A stretch of DNA of 5,195 nt, taken from NCBI GenBank assembly GCA_013373005.1, contig JABXIP010000340.1, forward strand, positions 1-5,195. Reading direction: 5' to 3'. The position numbers and the translations under genes are program-made. The notes under the pieces were generated by a model that saw nothing but the letters and a program-made list of their open reading frames with translations, searched no databases and was not told where the DNA came from. This document shows positions 1-5,136 of the stretch, in pieces (the stretch's first letter is position 1; each line of letters begins with the position of its first letter). The DNA comes from Cytophagia bacterium (GTDB lineage Bacteria > Bacteroidota > Bacteroidia > Cytophagales > Cyclobacteriaceae).

Positions 1-1297
1 CATTGTAAACCCTTTTCTGCATTTCAGGATTGGAACGCTGAATAGCATTTAGCTCAATTCCAGAAGATAACTCACCGGTGTCTACTGAAGATACAGCGCC
101 ACCGCCCATACCGATGCGGTAGTTGTCACCACCCATCACAACCACTTTGTCGCCTACTTCAGGAGTGTCTTTTAGGGCATCGGCTTTTTTACCGTATCCG
201 ATACCTCCGGCCATCATGATTACTTTATCGAAACCATGTTTTTTACCGCCTTCTTCATGCTCGAACGTAAGCACAGAACCGGCAATAAGTGGCTGGCCGA
301 ATTTATTTCCGAAATCAGAAGCTCCATTAGAAGCTTTGATCAGAATATCCATTGGGGTTTGATAGAGCCATTTGCGCTCAGGCATATTGGCTTCCCAGTC
401 TCTTCCTTCTTCCAAACGAGAATAAGAGGTCATATAAACGGCTGTTCCGGCTAAAGGCATTGAGCCTTTTCCGCCAGCCATTCTATCTCTGATTTCTCCT
501 CCAGAACCCGTAGCTGCACCATTGAATGGTTCAACAGTGGTGGGGAAGTTGTGTGTTTCAGCCTTAAGTGAGATTACCGACTCAAAATCTTTTGTTTCGA
601 ACCAGTCGGCCTTGTCTTGGGTTTTTTGAGCGAATTGCTCTACAACAGGGCCTTCGATAAAGGCTACGTTGTCTTTGTAGGCAGAAACCAGTTTGTTAGG
701 GTTCTGCTCAGATGTTTTCCTGATCAGCTTGAAGAGCGATGATGGCATCTCCTGCCCATCGATAATGAAAACACCGTTAAATATTTTATGTCGGCAGTGC
801 TCTGAGTTCACCTGCGAGAAGCCAAACACTTCGCCATCAGTCAGGTTTCGCCCCAATTGAGTGCTTACATCGTTCAGGTAGTCTATTTCTTCCTGACTTA
901 GAGCCAAACCTTCCTGCTGGTTGTAAGAAGCAATGTCTTCAATATAAAGAACAGGTTCAGGCTTAATGTCTATGGTAAACAGGCTTTGGTTGAGACCTTT
1001 ATAAAGCACTTGTAGCATCGGATCGTAGGCTACATTTTCGCTTTCAACCTGCTCAAACTCCTCAATTCTTTGGATTCCAGCCACTCCCATATTTTGGGTA
1101 ATTTCCACCGCGTTAGTACTCCAAGGAGTAATCATCTCCTTTCTGGGGCCAACAAAGTAGCCTTTGAGTTCTTTACTATCGATGGTTTTGGCATTTCCGA
1201 AGAGCCAGAGAAGTTTTGGAATGTCTTGTTGAGGAAGTTCCTGTGAGAGCCCTACAGCGTAGATTTTGCCGTGTCCGGCATCAAAAAACTGAATCAT
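1..1297 (-). CDS. purL: Phosphoribosylformylglycinamidine synthase, large single-chain form (N-terminal 432 residues; 3' end outside window)
   Basis: This enzyme (FGAR amidotransferase) makes FGAM from FGAR, glutamine and ATP, the fourth step of de novo purine synthesis, in the cytosol. Reading the minus strand from the ATG at 1297-1295 gives an open frame to the window edge with no stop. It begins MIQFFDAGHGKIYAVGL, an N-terminal (PurS-like) domain. Next come a linker and the family signatures: NSEHCRHKIFNG at residues 164-175, KAETHNFPT at 245-253 and ATGSGGEIRD at 262-271, the last two in the ATP-binding synthetase domain. The N-terminal extension marks the large one-chain type of about 1,200-1,300 residues rather than the small PurL of PurSQL. 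Only about the first third is therefore present; the glutaminase domain lies beyond the left edge. No in-frame ATG lies just upstream of 1297, and no Shine-Dalgarno is seen, as usual in Bacteroidota. The gene diverges from everything up to 4584. Identity is near certain; the start is very likely. Confidence 0.97.
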   Translation of the reverse strand, partial: MIQFFDAGHGKIYAVGLSQELPQQDIPKLLWLFGNAKTIDSKELKGYFVGPRKEMITPWSTNAVEITQNMGVAGIQRIEEFEQVESENVAYDPMLQVLYKGLNQSLFTIDIKPEPVLYIEDIASYNQQEGLALSQEEIDYLNDVSTQLGRNLTDGEVFGFSQVNSEHCRHKIFNGVFIIDGQEMPSSLFKLIRKTSEQNPNKLVSAYKDNVAFIEGPVVEQFAQKTQDKADWFETKDFESVISLKAETHNFPTTVEPFNGAATGSGGEIRDRMAGGKGSMPLAGTAVYMTSYSRLEEGRDWEANMPERKWLYQTPMDILIKASNGASDFGNKFGQPLIAGSVLTFEHEEGGKKHGFDKVIMMAGGIGYGKKADALKDTPEVGDKVVVMGGDNYRIGMGGGAVSSVDTGELSSGIELNAIQRSNPEMQKRVYN

Positions 1298-1331
1298 TAG
1301 AACGAATGCGTTTGGGTACGAATTACCTGTG

Positions 1332-1339
1332 CAAAATTA
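1332..1339 (-). promoter_or_regulatory. Probable -7 element of the purL promoter
   Basis: Read on the minus strand the bases are TAATTTTG, a perfect match to the Bacteroidota -7 consensus TAnnTTTG. They lie 34 bases upstream of the purL ATG, which would give a leader of roughly 25-30 bases. No TTG-type -33 element is found at the usual spacing of about 19-21 bases; the nearest TTG is about 30 bases away. The call rests on the -7 match and its position only. Confidence 0.5.
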
Positions 1340-1397
1340 GAAAAAGATTTGGGTTTAACGGTAGATAGTCAATGCTGTTTTACCTTCTTTTTCTGTG

Positions 1398-1428
1398 TTG
1401 AATTTTACCACGTAAAAATACGTGTTTG
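1398..1428 (+). promoter_or_regulatory. Candidate promoter of the intergenic small RNA
   Basis: A TTG at 1398-1400 is followed after 20 bases by CGTGTTTG at 1421-1428. The TTTG half matches the Bacteroidota -7 element (TAnnTTTG) but the leading TA does not. The spacing fits a -33/-7 pair. Transcription would then begin near 1433-1436, just before the structured block that ends at the terminator near 1625. The -7 region is overlapped by an inverted repeat at 1409-1424. Support is moderate to weak, because the -7 match is incomplete. Confidence 0.35.
1409..1424. promoter_or_regulatory. Perfect inverted repeat CACGTA-AAAA-TACGTG, candidate operator
   Basis: Two perfect 6-base arms are separated by four A residues. 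The repeat lies between the two flanking transcription units and overlaps the -7 side of the candidate small-RNA promoter, where a bound dimeric regulator would block or modulate transcription. The short spacer and the lack of a T-run after it make a DNA-binding site more plausible than a terminator. Which protein might bind is not known from sequence. The NarL-type regulator encoded at 3937-4584 belongs to a family that binds inverted repeats, but that link is speculation. Confidence 0.4.
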
Positions 1429-1432
1429 AAAA

Positions 1433-1628
1433 GATCGAGTAGTTTGGCGCTGTTAGCGCGAGCCGATTCTTCCCACCTTTGAATCAACAGTCTAACAGTT
1501 CTGGTCTAGGTGACTAGGAGTTTCTTTCAATAATGAATATACACAATCAGCCTAGTTAGCCTTTGGGTTAACGAATTATAGTTGAAAGAAACATAGCCCT
1601 GTCCTGCAAAGGACGGGGCTTTAATTTT
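1433..1628 (+). ncRNA. Candidate structured small RNA of about 190 nt, no recognised family
   Basis: No protein-sized frame occupies this block, yet it is dense in pairing potential and ends at an intrinsic terminator that no flanking protein gene needs. Visible elements in order are: hairpin GCGCT-gtt-AGCGC (1447-1459); a competing perfect pair CTGTTAG (1450-1456) with CTAACAG (1492-1498), which encloses GATTC/GAATC (1465-1469 / 1481-1485); and CTAG-gtga-CTAG (1506-1517). Then comes a long hairpin with 11 perfect pairs, GTTTCTTTCAA (1520-1530) with TTGAAAGAAAC (1582-1592), continued by 1531-1534 / 1575-1578. It is capped by a 7-pair apical stem (1555-1561 / 1566-1572, one G-U). The terminator follows at once. 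The 5' end is inferred from the weak promoter at 1398-1428. It does not resemble tmRNA, SRP RNA or RNase P RNA as far as I can read; its length is like 6S RNA but the fold is not a single rod. Strand is set by the terminator's T-rich tail. Confidence 0.5.
1595..1628 (+). terminator. Intrinsic terminator between the divergent units
   Basis: A 10-pair stem (AGCCCTGTCC, 1595-1604, with GGACGGGGCT, 1611-1620; one T-G wobble) closes a TGCAAA loop and is followed by TTAATTTT. The strong G+C stem in an A+T-rich region and the T-rich tail on the plus side fit a plus-strand terminator. The minus side gives TATGTTTCTTTC, which is less T-rich. No protein gene on the plus strand precedes it in the window, which is the main argument for a small RNA gene upstream. 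Confidence 0.8.
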
Positions 1629-1638
1629 GATTGGTCGA

Positions 1639-1646
1639 TAGTTTTG
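1639..1646 (+). promoter_or_regulatory. Probable -7 element for the 1734-4584 operon
   Basis: TAGTTTTG matches TAnnTTTG perfectly and would start transcription near 1653, giving a leader of about 80 bases to the ATG at 1734. A second perfect match, TAATTTTG at 1622-1629, overlaps the tail of the preceding terminator. Neither has a clear TTG -33 element at the expected distance, so which one is used cannot be told. No conserved leader structure is seen between 1653 and 1733. Confidence 0.4.
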
Positions 1647-1733
1647 AGACCATCCATAGAAGAAGTTATATTTATGAACCATTAAAAAATCAACTTAGAC
1701 TGACAAACCTAATCCTCACCAAACGACTCAATT

Positions 1734-2474
1734 ATGAAAATCATCTCTGAAGAAGAGGCTAGGCTGATTCAAACTAACTGGCAGAAACAAAGACAAGAGC
1801 ATATCATCTCTTCATTTGAAGTATTCGATGAGGATTTTGGTGAGTATAAAAGAATTACTGCTAGAGATTTCAAGCACATTACTCCGGAATTTATGGATGC
1901 GTTGGAAGCAATTGGAGAGAATCCTGCAGATGGCCTTTCGCTCTGCCTTGGAATCGATGAAGAGACACGGCACGCTGAAATGTTTTGGGAGTTTCGGATC
2001 AACGGACAGAAGCGTTATTTCAAAGGGGACGACAATAGGTATATGACCTATATAACACCGAATACCAGACCTACTAAGGCGCGGTTGGGTGAGTCTGTGA
2101 ATTATAAAAATGAGGTTTGCTGCAACTGGTCGAATATCCCTTATTTTGAAATGAATGCTATCTTTTTTGTAATGCTTGATGCCCCTAATTTGAAAGATCA
2201 TGGGGGTGAGTTGTTCCTGAAAATACCCTGCAGAATATTGAGTTTTGTTATTCCTGAAGCTGATATAGCCATCATGAAAGAGTCTTGCAGAACTGGAAAG
2301 AGTTTGCTGGTTCATTATGGGGTAAACTATGGAGATGCAGCTAGACAGATGGTGCCTTTTGTGCCGTTAATACAGGTTTATACTCCGCTGCTGCAAGGGC
2401 CAACAGATGAAGACGATCCTAATAGTGTTTATCTGGATTTTGTGGAGCCTTGTCCACCGACTTGTCCTGATTAA
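1734..2474 (+). CDS. Unrecognised soluble protein, 246 residues, first gene of the sensor operon
   Basis: I do not recognise the family. The frame is open for 246 codons from an ATG preceded by an A+T/C-rich leader without Shine-Dalgarno, usual for this phylum. There is no signal peptide and no convincing membrane helix, so a cytoplasmic location is likely. The N-terminal 60 residues are charged and probably helical (acidic and basic residues alternate; EVFDEDFGEYKRI at 29-41). The middle and C-terminal parts look like mixed alpha/beta, with hydrophobic strands near residues 142-148, 160-174 and 206-220. Cysteines lie at 71, 129, 130, 166, 185, 240 and 244. The adjacent pair CC (129-130) and the tail EPCPPTCPD (238-246), with a C-x3-C pair, are the most distinctive features and could bind a metal or form a disulfide. 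It is 28 bases from the next gene and is probably co-transcribed with it, so an accessory role in the signalling module is possible but unproven. The antisense frame at 1812-2315 is a shadow. Confidence 0.85.
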   Translation: MKIISEEEARLIQTNWQKQRQEHIISSFEVFDEDFGEYKRITARDFKHITPEFMDALEAIGENPADGLSLCLGIDEETRHAEMFWEFRINGQKRYFKGDDNRYMTYITPNTRPTKARLGESVNYKNEVCCNWSNIPYFEMNAIFFVMLDAPNLKDHGGELFLKIPCRILSFVIPEADIAIMKESCRTGKSLLVHYGVNYGDAARQMVPFVPLIQVYTPLLQGPTDEDDPNSVYLDFVEPCPPTCPD

Positions 2475-2502
2475 TCGAGAGTCTTCAATCGTAGAAAGCA
2501 AG

Positions 2503-3168
2503 ATGGGCGAAATTTTTAATGAATCAACCAGACAATTCTTGGTTAATATATATGCTTGGTATGTATTTGTGCCAGCGGTTGTAGGGTTTTTCTTGCTCAA
2601 AAGACTAAATAAAATCCAGAAACTTATCTTCTATATTGCACTCTTAAGTGCAATTAATCATAAGGTATCTCAAATAGTAAGAAATGTTGTTGAAGACCAT
2701 TATAATGGATGGGTCTATCATATCTATGTGCCGATACTGTTTTGGTTGACATGGAGAACTTACAAAGAGGAACTGAAGGATATTTATTCAGAGAGGTTTT
2801 TCCAAATTCTGTTAGGAGTTTGTCTTTCCTTTTTTGTTCTCAATAGCTTTTATATTCAAAACCTAAGATTGATTCCTACTAATGGAATTTTTGTGATCAG
2901 CGGAGTTTTTATCTTTTGGGGCTTCTCTTATTTTTATTCTTTACTCAAACAGTCTCAGTTTAAGTCTTTAGAAAAAGAGCCTGTTTTTTGGTTTACTACC
3001 GGGGTGTTGATGTACTATTCAAGCACCGTGTTGATTTTTCTTTTGGTATATAATTATCTAGAGCAGGGATCGGAGGCAACATATATAGCCGCAATATTGA
3101 ATGCTTTCTTTAATCTCATTTTGGTAACATCATATTTGATTTCGCTATGGGTGAAACCTCCCAAATAA
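2503..3168 (+). CDS. Seven-helix integral membrane protein of unknown family, putative sensor partner of the kinase
   Basis: The 221-residue product has seven hydrophobic segments near residues 13-33, 38-57, 71-86, 98-117, 128-148, 162-185 and 193-216. Positive clusters fall after TM1 (KRLNK, 33-37), TM3 (WRTYKEELK, 84-92), TM5 (LLKQSQFKSLEK, 147-158) and TM7 (KPPK), so the positive-inside rule gives N-out/C-in topology, the arrangement of 7-TM receptor modules. Possible membrane-buried polar residues include His53 and Lys54 in TM2. I cannot assign a family. The ATG at 2503 is chosen because it leaves a 28-base gap after the previous stop. An ATG at 2407 in the same frame would add 32 residues, but only by overlapping 68 bases of the preceding gene. 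The 3' end overlaps the kinase start by 22 bases, indicating translational coupling. Since that kinase lacks an input domain, a sensing or scaffolding role in the inner membrane is a reasonable inference. Confidence 0.88.
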   Translation: MGEIFNESTRQFLVNIYAWYVFVPAVVGFFLLKRLNKIQKLIFYIALLSAINHKVSQIVRNVVEDHYNGWVYHIYVPILFWLTWRTYKEELKDIYSERFFQILLGVCLSFFVLNSFYIQNLRLIPTNGIFVISGVFIFWGFSYFYSLLKQSQFKSLEKEPVFWFTTGVLMYYSSTVLIFLLVYNYLEQGSEATYIAAILNAFFNLILVTSYLISLWVKPPK

Positions 3169-3932
3169 GTGCCGAACAACTTCTGGTTGGTTCCATGCTT
3201 GGGATGTTCATTCTGTCCATGAGCATTGTGGTATTCTTTGTAGTCTACCAGAGGAGGCTATTAAAACAACAACAGGCTTATCAGCAAAAAGAAGCAGATT
3301 ATCAGCAAGAATTGCTTAGAGCTAACTTTCAAAGTCAGGAAAGAGAACGAAATAGAATTGGTAAAGATTTGCACGATGAAGTTGGAGCACTATTAACTAC
3401 TACTAAGTTGTACTTTCAGCATTTGGATCAAAAGAATGATCCCGTTCGCTTTACGGAGATCAAAGGAAAGGCTTTCAGTATGCTGGAAGAAACCATGAAT
3501 ACTGTAAGGCGAGTATCTCATGATCTGAGGCCTGTGGTTTTAGAAAGGCTTGGTTTGGTAGAAGCTATCTTGAATGTGGTGGATAAAATTAATGCCAGCG
3601 GTCAGGTGAAGGTTGAATTTTACCACTCATTGCCTGAAGAACCTGACACTGAATATGCACTCAATTGGTATAGGATAATTCAGGAGTTAATAAACAATAC
3701 TCTAAAGCATGCCGAGGCAAGCATTATTACCATCGACCTGCAAGCTGTTGACGATAACGTTACATTGGTATACACAGACAACGGAAAAGGACTTGCTCCG
3801 GAGAGTGATACCAAAGGCGGATTGGGAATTCAGAACATGCGAAGCCGAATTAGCCTAATGCAAGGAGAATTGGATTTAAAAGAAAATGCTCAGGGCTTTG
3901 AAATAGTCTTGAAATCAAAATTAAAACCATAA
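3147..3932 (+). CDS. Sensor histidine kinase, HisKA_3/NarX-DesK type, single membrane anchor
   Basis: The 261-residue kinase should autophosphorylate on a histidine and pass the phosphate to the response regulator encoded next door. Domains in order: short N-terminus; one membrane helix (about 12-34, ending in YQRR); a Gln-rich coiled coil (about 38-66); the HisKA_3 dimerisation domain with ERERNRIGKDLHDEVG (65-80), phospho-acceptor His76; then an HATPase_c domain. The ATPase motifs are the N-box QELINNTLKHA (179-189), G1 DNGKG (211-215) and G2 GGLGIQNMRSR (224-234), so all catalytic elements are present. No PAS, GAF, TPR or periplasmic sensor domain is visible, and only about 11 residues precede the helix, so the signal must come from the membrane, the coiled coil or a partner protein. 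The start overlaps the 7-TM gene by 22 bases and the stop is 4 bases before the regulator. Together they form one coupled unit. Function as a kinase is nearly certain; the stimulus is unknown. Confidence 0.96.
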   Translation: MGETSQISAEQLLVGSMLGMFILSMSIVVFFVVYQRRLLKQQQAYQQKEADYQQELLRANFQSQERERNRIGKDLHDEVGALLTTTKLYFQHLDQKNDPVRFTEIKGKAFSMLEETMNTVRRVSHDLRPVVLERLGLVEAILNVVDKINASGQVKVEFYHSLPEEPDTEYALNWYRIIQELINNTLKHAEASIITIDLQAVDDNVTLVYTDNGKGLAPESDTKGGLGIQNMRSRISLMQGELDLKENAQGFEIVLKSKLKP

Positions 3933-3936
3933 GCAA

Positions 3937-4584
3937 ATGATAAAAGTAGCTATTGCAGATGATCATAAGCTTTTCAGAGAAGGGCTACGCTTTTTAATGG
4001 ATCAGATGGATAACCTCGAGGTGGTTTTCGAAGCATCTAACGGGCGTGAGTTGCTGGATAATATTGAATCTCATCAGCCAGATGTCTTGCTTCTCGACCT
4101 GGATATGCCGGAAGTTGACGGCCTGGAAGCACTTAAGCAACTGAGACCAAAGTATCCTGATCTCGGTATTATTATCCTGACTATGCACAGTGATTCAAAG
4201 ATGGTGGCTTACCTGATGGAACTTGGTGCCAATAGCTATTTGCTAAAGGATACGAGTCCTGAAGAATTTAAAAAGGCCATTGCCAATGTGGTTGAAGAAG
4301 GCTTTTACTTTAATAAGATGGTCTCTCAGGCCATGCTGGTTGGTTTACAGGGTCAGTCAAAAAAAAAGCCCAGTTTGGGCCACAACGAAGCACTTACCTC
4401 CAGGGAACTTGAGGTTTTAGAGCTCATTTGTCAGGAATTCACCGCTAAGGAAATAGCAGATAAGCTTTTTATCAGCCATAGAACTGTGGAGGGGCACCGA
4501 AAAAACCTCATTGAGAAGTTGGGCGTTAAAAACACCGCTGGTTTGATTGTGAAGGCAATTAAAGAGGGGATTATTGAGGTTTAG
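3937..4584 (+). CDS. Two-component response regulator, NarL/FixJ family with LuxR-type HTH
   Basis: The 215-residue regulator has an N-terminal receiver (about 2-118) and a C-terminal LuxR-type helix-turn-helix (about 152-210). Receiver residues are intact: acidic pair Asp8/Asp9, phospho-acceptor Asp54 in DVLLLDLDMPEVDG (49-62), switch Thr82 and Lys104 in YLLKD. The HTH has the usual LTSRELEVLELI start and the recognition region ISHRTVEGHRKNLIEKLGV (179-197). Length is normal for the family. It should bind DNA as a dimer after phosphorylation by the kinase encoded 4 bases upstream; its targets are not shown here. The linker contains a run of nine A residues (4359-4367, encoding Ser-Lys-Lys-Lys) followed at once by a perfect 5-pair hairpin (4368-4380), an unusual slippage-prone arrangement. 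The stop codon directly abuts the stop of a decayed toxin gene on the other strand, and no plus-strand terminator was found after it. Confidence 0.97.
   Translation: MIKVAIADDHKLFREGLRFLMDQMDNLEVVFEASNGRELLDNIESHQPDVLLLDLDMPEVDGLEALKQLRPKYPDLGIIILTMHSDSKMVAYLMELGANSYLLKDTSPEEFKKAIANVVEEGFYFNKMVSQAMLVGLQGQSKKKPSLGHNEALTSRELEVLELICQEFTAKEIADKLFISHRTVEGHRKNLIEKLGVKNTAGLIVKAIKEGIIEV
4359..4380 (-). terminator. Terminator-like hairpin plus T9, antisense inside the response regulator gene
   Basis: On the minus strand, GCCCA-AAC-TGGGC (4380-4368) is followed immediately by nine T residues (4367-4359), the layout of an intrinsic terminator, although the stem is only five pairs. It lies about 200 bases downstream of the end of the minus-strand toxin remnant and could stop antisense transcripts before they cross the regulator and kinase genes. 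It may equally be a chance product of the Lys codons, so confidence is low. Confidence 0.3.
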
Positions 4585-4731
4585 TTAGGGCTTCATCTTT
4601 TTCGGGTCTTGCCATGAGTCGAAGAAACCTGTTATATAAACCATTTCTCTTTCAACTCGATGTATGATTTTGATATGGCCTTCAAAAAGTCTTCTATCTA
4701 CTTTCCTAAAATTAGAGATGGACTCATCTTC
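4585..4731 (-). pseudogene. C-terminal remnant of a RelE/ParE-superfamily toxin
   Basis: The minus strand has 48 sense codons between an in-frame stop (4734-4732) and its own stop (4587-4585), with no start codon until an internal Met at residue 30. The translation includes NFRKVDRRLFEGHIKIIHRV and then VYITGFFDSWQDPKKM. This is the typical end of RelE/ParE-fold toxins: a strand with a basic residue, '(I/V)(I/H)YRV', a second strand 'VYI..', then 'FD.(R/W)Q(D/N)PKK'. Such toxins are normally about 90-105 residues with the antitoxin gene just upstream. Here the N-terminal half is missing or scrambled (the upstream 90 bases have stops in the toxin frame and no recognisable match in the other two). 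No antitoxin is seen on the minus strand. It is therefore a decayed toxin gene. Plus-strand frames across it are shadows. Its stop codon touches the regulator's stop, so transcripts would converge. Confidence 0.65.
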
Positions 4732-4821
4732 TTATCTTATGATGAGGACTGATCAAAACAAATTCTTTCCATCTTACGCTCCCAGCCCTATTCCTCACCG
4801 CATTCTTGGTAATTTTGAATT
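4732..4821. other. Gene-free stretch between toxin remnant and the 94-residue ORF
   Basis: No coding signal is convincing here. The minus strand, where the N-terminal half of the toxin should be, has stops in the toxin frame and only a 31-codon stop-to-stop frame otherwise. A CTCATC/GATGAG inverted repeat (4723-4728 / 4741-4746) straddles the remnant's edge but has no T-run. A perfect TAnnTTTG match (TAATTTTG, 4810-4817) lies only 4 bases before the ATG at 4822. If used, it would make a leaderless transcript or imply a later start. No TTG -33 partner is seen. Confidence 0.4.
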
Positions 4822-5106
4822 ATGGACAAAAAACAAAGAACCTATTTTCTTTTTTCATCTCGACATTTTCACGAATTGGTTCGAGAAGCAAAACAAAACC
4901 AACAACAATACATGCAAGTCTTCCGTACTTTTTTTGATGGTACGGAGATTACCTTTCCACTTGAAGGTGATGATATAAGTAAAGGAAGAGAATATATAAA
5001 CAAATACAATGATTCAATTATAATCCACGATGGTGATTATGATGAAAAGAAACTCTCTTTTGGAGAGCCCTTTCCATTTGTTAATTCTATAGCAAATGAG
5101 AATTAG
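4822..5106 (+). CDS. Hypothetical small protein, 94 residues
   Basis: I do not recognise this protein. It reads MDKKQRTYFLFSSRHFHEL at the start and is hydrophilic, with a basic N-terminal third (Gln/Lys-rich around 23-30) and a strongly acidic C-terminal half (DDISKGREY, DGDYDEKK). It has no membrane helix or signal peptide, so it is probably cytoplasmic. Composition is more protein-like than the overlapping frame at 4664-4978, which I treat as a shadow. No Shine-Dalgarno is seen. It sits beside a decayed toxin gene on the opposite strand and ends 2 bases before the stop of another minus-strand gene. It therefore has neighbours on neither side that suggest an operon. It could be a recent orphan insertion, a small immunity-like protein, or a fragment of a longer ancestor. 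Expression is uncertain. Confidence 0.5.
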   Translation: MDKKQRTYFLFSSRHFHELVREAKQNQQQYMQVFRTFFDGTEITFPLEGDDISKGREYINKYNDSIIIHDGDYDEKKLSFGEPFPFVNSIANEN

Positions 5107-5136
5107 GCTTACCTCTTCTTCACGGTAGGGTAAGCC
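5106..5136. repeat. Perfect 8-base inverted repeat over the stop of the minus-strand gene
   Basis: GGCTTACC (5106-5113) pairs with GGTAAGCC (5129-5136) across a 15-base loop. It covers the end of the minus-strand reading frame and the last base of the 94-residue gene. On the minus strand it is followed by TAATTCTCATTT, a poor T-tract; on the plus strand by ACACCCAAC. It could be a weak bidirectional or 3'-stabilising hairpin between the converging genes, but it is not a canonical terminator. Confidence 0.35.

Noticed and set aside
123..454. Two plus-strand frames of 72-79 codons inside purL
   Set aside because: They are antisense to the strongly conserved PurL reading frame.
1433..1628. Assignment of the structured block as 6S RNA, tmRNA, or a purine riboswitch for purL
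   Set aside because: The length fits 6S, but the fold is several separate hairpins rather than one rod with a central bubble, and tmRNA hallmarks are absent. A riboswitch for purL would have to lie on the minus strand within its short leader.
1812..2315. A 167-codon antisense frame across the 246-residue gene
   Set aside because: The plus-strand product has balanced, protein-like composition and fits the operon, while the antisense product has no recognisable feature; it is a shadow frame.
2407..2502. Upstream ATG extending the 7-TM protein by 32 residues with an extra hydrophobic segment
   Set aside because: It would overlap 68 bases of the preceding gene's coding end, whereas the ATG at 2503 gives normal operon spacing. 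The hydrophobicity probably comes from reading the acidic tail of the first gene in another frame. Not fully excluded.
4660..4752. A 30-codon plus-strand frame that looks superficially protein-like
   Set aside because: It is antisense to the toxin remnant, which has family-like motifs; the plus frame has none.
4664..4978. A 104-codon plus-strand frame overlapping the toxin remnant and the 94-residue gene
   Set aside because: Its first part is antisense to the recognisable RelE/ParE remnant, and the rest overlaps a more protein-like frame.
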